A stretch of 64,000 bases of DNA from CAYUWH01 sp964448615 (GTDB lineage: Bacteria > Patescibacteriota > Gracilibacteria > Peribacterales > Peribacteraceae): contig CAYUWH010000002.1 of NCBI GenBank assembly GCA_964448615.1, positions 1 through 64,000 on the forward strand, given 5' to 3'. The notes beneath the pieces were generated by a model. The model was not told the DNA's origin. It made no database searches and saw nothing but the letters and a program-made list of their open reading frames with translations. The position numbers and the translations under genes are program-made. This document shows, piece by piece, positions 59,406 through 64,000 of this stretch. Within the stretch, counting starts at the first letter, position 1. Every line of letters begins with the position of its first letter.

Positions 59406-60941
59406 ATGCGTTTTCTCCTCTCGCTGGTTGCGGTGTCCGCTCTGCTCGGTACTCCGCTCAGCTTCGCGCAGGAACAAATTCAGCCCGTCATCGGATCGGT
59501 GGCGCCGGAAGAACGGGGCTTGCAGGCAATTATCACCGGACCCAGCGACATCGCCGTCGGGCGCACGATCGTGCTCGATGCTTCCTTCAGCCGGATTGCC
59601 GGCGAAGAGGTGCAATACGAATGGTTCGTGGGTGATAACCGCCAGCCGATCAGCAGAAGTTTGGAAGCCGTGTACACGCCGGAGCGTCCGGGCAAACTGC
59701 TTTTTCGTTTGATGGTCTCCTCGGTGTTCAACGGGGTTCGCCTTTCTTCCGAAGCTACGCACAGCGTCACGGTTTATCAGCGCAAGATTGTTCTCGTTGC
59801 CGATCAATCAGTTCCACCGGAAAAATTGGAGCAGCATCAGCAATCTGTCACGGCGAGCGGTGTCTTTTTGTTGACGTTGCAATCGCTGCCGGCCGCAACC
59901 CCGCTTGGCAGTGAAGAGGCTCTCGTGTCCTTGATGCGCGAACAAAGTGCCGCGGTTGCGGGTGCGAATGCAATCGTACTCTGGACTGATGGGGTGAGCG
60001 GGCTTCAGGCGTTGCTCACCGCGTTTCAGGATAATCCCGAACTGATTGCCGGTTTGCGGAATCAGACCGTCGTCCTGATTTCGGATCGCAGTCTCGGCAC
60101 GCTTGCTCGTACCGCGCGCGGACCGTACGGCGTCCTGCATCCGCAGCAGATCGTGCTCACGCGCAAAGAAGCCATCAACGTGCTCATTAACAGCGCGCCG
60201 ACCAATCAGGATTTTCTTGCGGAACTCACCAAGCGCGATTTGGAATTTGTGCGAATCGATGCGTCGACCGCCGGCGTGCGTCCGTGGAACATTCTCTCCT
60301 CCCTCATCAACAGCATGTTGACGCGCGGGGTGCCGAGCCAGACGGTGATCTTGCTCTTGATCTTGCCGGTGATCGCGACGATTCTCGCGTTCTTCAAGCA
60401 GGTGGTCGGCATCACAACCTTCGGTTTGTACACACCGTCCATCATTGCACTGAGCTTTCTCGCGCTCGGCTGGCAGAGCGGCGTGTTCTTCTTGTTCTTC
60501 ATTATCCTCACGGGACATGCGACACGCGCGCTGATGCGGCGCTGGAGGCTGCTCTACATTCCGAAAGTCGCGATCGTGCTGGCGGTGGTCAGCGTCACGT
60601 TGTTGTTCCTGCTTGCGGGCAGCGCCTACTTCGGACGGACGTTCACGCGTGAGACGATTTTCATTTTGCTCATCATGTCCACGCTCAGCGAAAGCTTCCT
60701 CAGTCTTAAAACCGAGCAGGGGTGGTATTCGGCCATCATGGGGATCGGCGAGACGGTCGGCGCGGCATTGCTGTGCTACTTCATCGTCCAGTGGAGCATG
60801 TTCCAGACCACGATTCTTGCGTATCCCGAACTGATTTTGCTGACGATTCCCGCGAATATTCTTCTTGGACGCTGGACGGGGTTGAGATTTCTAGAATATT
60901 TCCGCTTTAGAGAAGTGTTTAAGCATTTGCAGGAAGAGTAG
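59406..60941 (+). CDS. Exported-domain 7TM protein of the inactive-transglutaminase type, 511 aa
   Basis: A signal peptide (1-21) is followed by a PKD-like beta domain (about 36-125: ITGPSDIAVGRTIVLDASFS), then an alpha/beta domain (about 128-300) and seven membrane helices (about 310-490). The latter resemble the 7TM domain found with inactive transglutaminase domains: GVPSQTVILLLILPVIATIL, GITTFGLYTPSIIALSFLAL and the GHATRALMRRWRLLYIPKVA loop. In that family the gene is usually next to a RimK-like ATP-grasp ligase, as it is here. Its action is unknown. Confidence 0.75.
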   Translation: MRFLLSLVAVSALLGTPLSFAQEQIQPVIGSVAPEERGLQAIITGPSDIAVGRTIVLDASFSRIAGEEVQYEWFVGDNRQPISRSLEAVYTPERPGKLLFRLMVSSVFNGVRLSSEATHSVTVYQRKIVLVADQSVPPEKLEQHQQSVTASGVFLLTLQSLPAATPLGSEEALVSLMREQSAAVAGANAIVLWTDGVSGLQALLTAFQDNPELIAGLRNQTVVLISDRSLGTLARTARGPYGVLHPQQIVLTRKEAINVLINSAPTNQDFLAELTKRDLEFVRIDASTAGVRPWNILSSLINSMLTRGVPSQTVILLLILPVIATILAFFKQVVGITTFGLYTPSIIALSFLALGWQSGVFFLFFIILTGHATRALMRRWRLLYIPKVAIVLAVVSVTLLFLLAGSAYFGRTFTRETIFILLIMSTLSESFLSLKTEQGWYSAIMGIGETVGAALLCYFIVQWSMFQTTILAYPELILLTIPANILLGRWTGLRFLEYFRFREVFKHLQEE

Positions 60942-61016
60942 GTAAGGCAGGTCAGGCACGTAAGGGAAGTCAGGAACGTGCCGTACCTTCAATACCTTCC
61001 TTACCTGCCTTACTTC
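60941..61016. repeat. Tandem-arm inverted repeat between the 7TM and ATP-grasp genes
   Basis: Left arm GTAAGGCAGGTCAGGCACGT then AAGGGAAGTCAGGAACG; right arm is the complement (CCTTCCTTACCTGCCTTAC). Same unit type as at 10988-11114. Confidence 0.8.
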
Positions 61017-61045
61017 CCCACATCAATCATTGCTTCTACTACCGT

Positions 61046-63460
61046 ATGGCTTCCTTCTTCTCCCATCGCGGCGTGCTCGGGCTCAATGCTCGTAATCTGC
61101 TCTACATTAAGCCGTTTAACCCGCGGAAGGCGGTGGCGTTTGCCGATGATAAACTGAAGACGAAAGCGTTCCTCGCCGCGCGCGGTATCCCCACGGCGCG
61201 TTTGTACGCGCGTATCGAAACTCGCAATCAGCTCAAGCATTTCGATTTCAAAACACTGCCGGAAGAATGCGTGCTCAAGCCGAACTACGGGTTCGGCGGG
61301 GAGGGGATCATGATTTTGAAAGGGCGAAAGAACGGTTTGTTTTTGGAACAGGGAAAGCGCCCCATTCCGGAGCAGGAATTGCGCGAGCACATTGAAGATA
61401 TTCTTGACGGCAAATTTTCCGTGAACGGGCGGGAAGATACCGCATTCTTCGAGAAGATTCTTATTCCCGACGATTCCTTCGCACCGTTCCGCCCGGCGGG
61501 GTTGCCCGATATCCGCTTGGTGGTGTTCAACTTGGTGCCGGTGATGGCAATGGTGCGTATTCCCACCGCAGCCAGTCGCGGAAAAGCGAATATCCATATG
61601 GGTGGCATCGGGATCGGAATCGATATCGCCAAAGGCATCACGACACATGCCGTGCAGTACACCAAGCTCGTTGATCGCTTGCCGCACGGCGCCCCCGTGG
61701 AGGGGATTCCCATCGGGCACTGGGAAGAGATGTTGCTCATCGCCTCGCGCATCCAATACATCACCAACATCGGCTATCTGGCCGTCGATCTCACCATCGA
61801 CCAAGAACAAGGTCCCGTGTTGCTCGAAGTGAATGCGCGAGCAGGCTTGAGCGTGCAGATCGCGAACCTTGCGCCGCTGCGTGCCCGCCTTCAGCGCGTA
61901 GAAGGCATTAGCGTCACGACGCCCGAAAAGGGCGTGCGTCTCGCACGAGAACTCTTTGGACGCAAACTGGAAACATCCCGCACCGCAACAGCGGAAGAAG
62001 AAGGACGGCCGATTTTGGGCACGCGCGAAATCCTCTCAATTCTCAAGGACGGAGAAGTCATTGATGTACCCGCGATCATTGCTCCTGATCATGAGCGTAC
62101 CGTTTTCGCGAGCGATTTGCTGATGCAGTTGGAGCAGCAGGGTGTTATCGAAGCGGAGGATGTGGAAGCACCGCGTGCCGAGGAGCGTGCGTTCCGTGTG
62201 AAATTCACGCTGGGCGGCAAGAAAATCCAGACTGTCGTCCGCGAAGGAGAGATGCCTGCCAATTCCGTGAAGGCAGTCATCGGCCGTCGCGATCTTGTGG
62301 GCTTCCTGATCGATCCTGCGAAGATGGCGGACTTTTCCTTGTTGCGAACATCCGTCAAAGAAGACGAGCGTGCGATCGATCGGTTTCTTTCGCAGACTGA
62401 TCGAGAATTGTTGCCATTGAAATATTTGAAGCCGGAAAATTTGGCAGAAGAGCGTGTGCGCGCGGAGCAAGATCCACTCTACAATCCCGTCTTTCAATAT
62501 CGGCCACTTCCTGAGGATTTGGCTGACATACAGCGAAAACTCGACGAGTTGCTGGTGGGGGAATCACCGTTGGGACATTTGTTCAAAAAGAAGCGTACCG
62601 AACTGTTGCATCGCATTGAGTTGCTCCGGGCGCGCGGGGATGCTCGCGCATTTGTGACGGCTTCGACCGTGCTGTTCGGCGCGCCGAGCTCCGTGCTACT
62701 GGCTGCTGCGCAATCGACGTTGCGCTCCCAGATCGCCTGTGATTTGCCGCCGCCCGCGGCTCAGCTGCTGACTGCTGCCAAGGCTGTTCCCAAGTTCGAA
62801 GAGGTGTTGCAGCGGTACGGATTGCATGATTGGCAGGTTTCCGTTCGGCCGGCGCTCGTGGCAGATTGTACGGTTGGCGGAACGAGCATGTACTTGCGGG
62901 AGGGCGCCTTGTTTTCGGAAGAACACATTCGCTCGCTGATTGCGCATGAAATCGAGACGCATATTCTGACGGCTGAAAACGGCAAGCAGCAGCCATTCGA
63001 ATTGTTCCGTCGAGGATTCGCGGGATACCTCGATACCCAAGAAGGGCTCGCGGTGTGGAGTCAAAATCGCGTGCTTTCGACCTATCATGAAAAGCGCTTC
63101 GGCCCCGCACGCAACGTGCTGGCGATTGCGTACGCCGCCGAACATTCCTTTGCGGATACGCGCAGATATTTGGAAGAAGAGCTTGGCTATCGTTCTGAAA
63201 AAGCGCTAAGCAAAGCCATCGATCTCAAGCGCGGTTTTCACGTCACATCGGAACCCGGCAGCTTCACGAAGGGCTTGGTGTATTTCCGCGGATTGCGTGC
63301 CATCGAACATTTCCTGCAACAAGGCGGCGCCATCGAACGTTTGTTTGTGGGGAAGGTCGCACTGGAAGATTTGGAATTGATTGAAAAAACTCCCGGCTTG
63401 CAACCGCCGATTTTGCTCCCGCTCTTTTTGCGAGAGATGAAAGATGTAAAAAAGAAATAG
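61046..63460 (+). CDS. RimK-type ATP-grasp ligase fused to a DUF1704 (QEGLA) metallopeptidase, 804 aa
   Basis: Residues about 1-310 form an ATP-grasp ligase of the alpha-L-glutamate ligase type (GIPTARLYARIETRNQL, VLKPNYGFGGEGIMILKGRK, DIRLVVFNLVPVMAMVRIPT, ANIHMGGIGIGIDIAKGI, PVLLEVNARAGLSVQIAN with the metal-binding E-x-N). A linker domain at about 325-430 is beta-rich. Residues about 440-800 are a DUF1704/QEGLA domain with zinc motif IAHEIETHILTAENG (HExxxH) and DTQEGLAVWSQNRV. Eukaryotic relatives of DUF1704 (MATCAP) remove C-terminal tyrosine from tubulin. Ligation and removal of a C-terminal residue in one chain is an attractive inference, as yet untested here. Confidence 0.88.
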   Translation: MASFFSHRGVLGLNARNLLYIKPFNPRKAVAFADDKLKTKAFLAARGIPTARLYARIETRNQLKHFDFKTLPEECVLKPNYGFGGEGIMILKGRKNGLFLEQGKRPIPEQELREHIEDILDGKFSVNGREDTAFFEKILIPDDSFAPFRPAGLPDIRLVVFNLVPVMAMVRIPTAASRGKANIHMGGIGIGIDIAKGITTHAVQYTKLVDRLPHGAPVEGIPIGHWEEMLLIASRIQYITNIGYLAVDLTIDQEQGPVLLEVNARAGLSVQIANLAPLRARLQRVEGISVTTPEKGVRLARELFGRKLETSRTATAEEEGRPILGTREILSILKDGEVIDVPAIIAPDHERTVFASDLLMQLEQQGVIEAEDVEAPRAEERAFRVKFTLGGKKIQTVVREGEMPANSVKAVIGRRDLVGFLIDPAKMADFSLLRTSVKEDERAIDRFLSQTDRELLPLKYLKPENLAEERVRAEQDPLYNPVFQYRPLPEDLADIQRKLDELLVGESPLGHLFKKKRTELLHRIELLRARGDARAFVTASTVLFGAPSSVLLAAAQSTLRSQIACDLPPPAAQLLTAAKAVPKFEEVLQRYGLHDWQVSVRPALVADCTVGGTSMYLREGALFSEEHIRSLIAHEIETHILTAENGKQQPFELFRRGFAGYLDTQEGLAVWSQNRVLSTYHEKRFGPARNVLAIAYAAEHSFADTRRYLEEELGYRSEKALSKAIDLKRGFHVTSEPGSFTKGLVYFRGLRAIEHFLQQGGAIERLFVGKVALEDLELIEKTPGLQPPILLPLFLREMKDVKKK

Positions 63461-63462
63461 GT

Positions 63463-63544
63463 CATGGTTCGGCGAGTTCACCATGATATTTTTGTCACCT
63501 TGAGCCCGCCTGTCCTGAGCAAAGACGAAGGGTCGAAGGGTGCC
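63463..63544 (+). repeat. Interspersed repeat, probable terminator
   Basis: TCATGGT and ACCATGA stem followed by TATTTTTG, then GTCACCTTGAGCCCGCCTGT and CCTGAGC...GAAGGG; second copy of the element at 17321-17404. Confidence 0.75.
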
Positions 63545-63545
63545 A

Positions 63546-64000
63546 TCATTCCCACGTCACTCTTCGCAAATCCGGTAACACCGTCAGCCAGGTTTGCCCC
63601 GGATTTAGTGAGAGCGGTTCATGTTTCTCATCGAGGAATTCCCAGGCGCCACCGGGTTGTTTGCGCCACCATCCTCGCTGCATGATCCCCGAACGGAAGA
63701 GGAGAAGCTCGCCGCCTTCATCGAGCGGAATCGTGAGCCGGCCTTTCTCGCCGATCGCCGTGATGGGAGCTGCGAGAATGACGATATTTGCCGGATGCAT
63801 CGCAGAGACCACCGTGCCGTTCAGGCGTTCGTAGGTTCGGCTATCGGGCTCGTATGTGTAGATCACGTTGTGGATGCGGCTGTAGAAATTCATCTTTACT
63901 GTTTGGGCATCCGTACCGGATGAAAGAGCATTTACGGAATACGGCGGCCATGTCACGGCATGCAGCGCCGCGCCGGAAGCGAGAACGGGGATATCGTTTC
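63546..64000 (-). CDS. DUF3048-type protein, C-terminal part only
   Basis: The frame is open to the window end, so the N-terminus is missing. The visible ~150 residues match the C-terminal half of DUF3048 (NVIYTYEPDSRTYERLNGTV, PANIVILAAPI, then GELLLFRSGIMQRGWWRK and LSLNPGQTWLTVLP). Family members are usually exported lipoproteins of unknown function in walls of Gram-positive-like bacteria. The stop lies 2 bases from the interspersed repeat. Confidence 0.75.
   Translation of the reverse strand, partial: NDIPVLASGAALHAVTWPPYSVNALSSGTDAQTVKMNFYSRIHNVIYTYEPDSRTYERLNGTVVSAMHPANIVILAAPITAIGEKGRLTIPLDEGGELLLFRSGIMQRGWWRKQPGGAWEFLDEKHEPLSLNPGQTWLTVLPDLRRVTWE

Noticed and set aside
1..64000. CRISPR array or insertion sequence
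   Set aside because: No set of regularly spaced direct repeats with unique spacers was seen, and no transposase or integrase motif. The tandem-arm hairpins have no spacers.

Overview
The window is about 63.9 kb of bacterial DNA with one run of 100 unknown bases (48432-48531), so it comes from a scaffolded draft, probably metagenomic. Genes use the standard code: the efp gene ends at an in-frame TGA exactly where EF-P should end. The gene content fits a member of the Patescibacteria (CPR), most likely near the Peregrinibacteria/Peribacteria. The indications are an archaeal-type ProRS, a CarS/DUF46 lipid enzyme, a thrombospondin type 3 repeat membrane protein, a short HPF, very short intergenic spaces and many orphan membrane and secreted proteins. 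This placement is inference from content, not a phylogeny.

Layout. 1-3.7 kb: an orphan gene, then an ECF sigma factor with a FecR/DUF5667-type membrane partner. 3.8-8.9 kb: efp, an orphan secreted protein, gatB, def, a DEDDh exonuclease and nth. 8.8-16.5 kb: an orphan gene, amt and glnA facing a TrmB-like regulator, a DipZ-type CcdA-thioredoxin fusion, a small membrane protein and mscL. 16.5-20.8 kb: thyA, a CarS-like enzyme, folA, a protein of a type I associate with Planctomycetes, an unknown and a DsbA-like protein. 20.9-26.8 kb: a SecD carrying an inserted parvulin domain, a lipoprotein that looks like a detached SecD P1 domain, a nucleotidyltransferase, half of a sugar-phosphate transferase and a zinc peptidase. 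26.8-31.4 kb: a RumA-type methyltransferase, rlmH, two orphans, tRNA-Glu(CTC), a HAD phosphatase, membrane proteins and a gene relic. 31.5-35.7 kb: a copper operon (csoR, multicopper oxidase, copA). 35.8-50.5 kb: mostly surface, membrane and metallopeptidase genes, an Hcp-like secreted protein, an RlmI-like methyltransferase, topoisomerase IB and proS at the gap. 50.5-58.7 kb: a seven-gene operon of unrecognised, partly membrane-anchored coiled-coil proteins, including one of 972 residues. 59-64 kb: HPF, a 7TM protein, a RimK-type ATP-grasp/DUF1704 peptidase fusion and the end of a DUF3048 gene.

Three regulatory or structural patterns run across the window. First, at least 17 genes have a -10-like box 6 to 9 bases before the ATG (exactly 6 in ten of them) and no Shine-Dalgarno sequence, which predicts leaderless mRNAs. 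Second, a small set of orphan genes instead has a strong Shine-Dalgarno and/or its own classical T-tract terminator, as if they belonged to a different expression regime. Third, gene ends are marked by unusual inverted repeats: hairpins whose two arms are each made of short tandem repeats (eight loci with different units), and perfect palindromes of 26-30 bp with almost no loop (four loci, two sharing the same 20-bp core).

The best candidates for undescribed biology are the 51.0-58.7 kb operon, the SecD/parvulin plus P1-lipoprotein pair, the ATP-grasp/DUF1704 module with its 7TM partner, and the tandem-arm hairpins.
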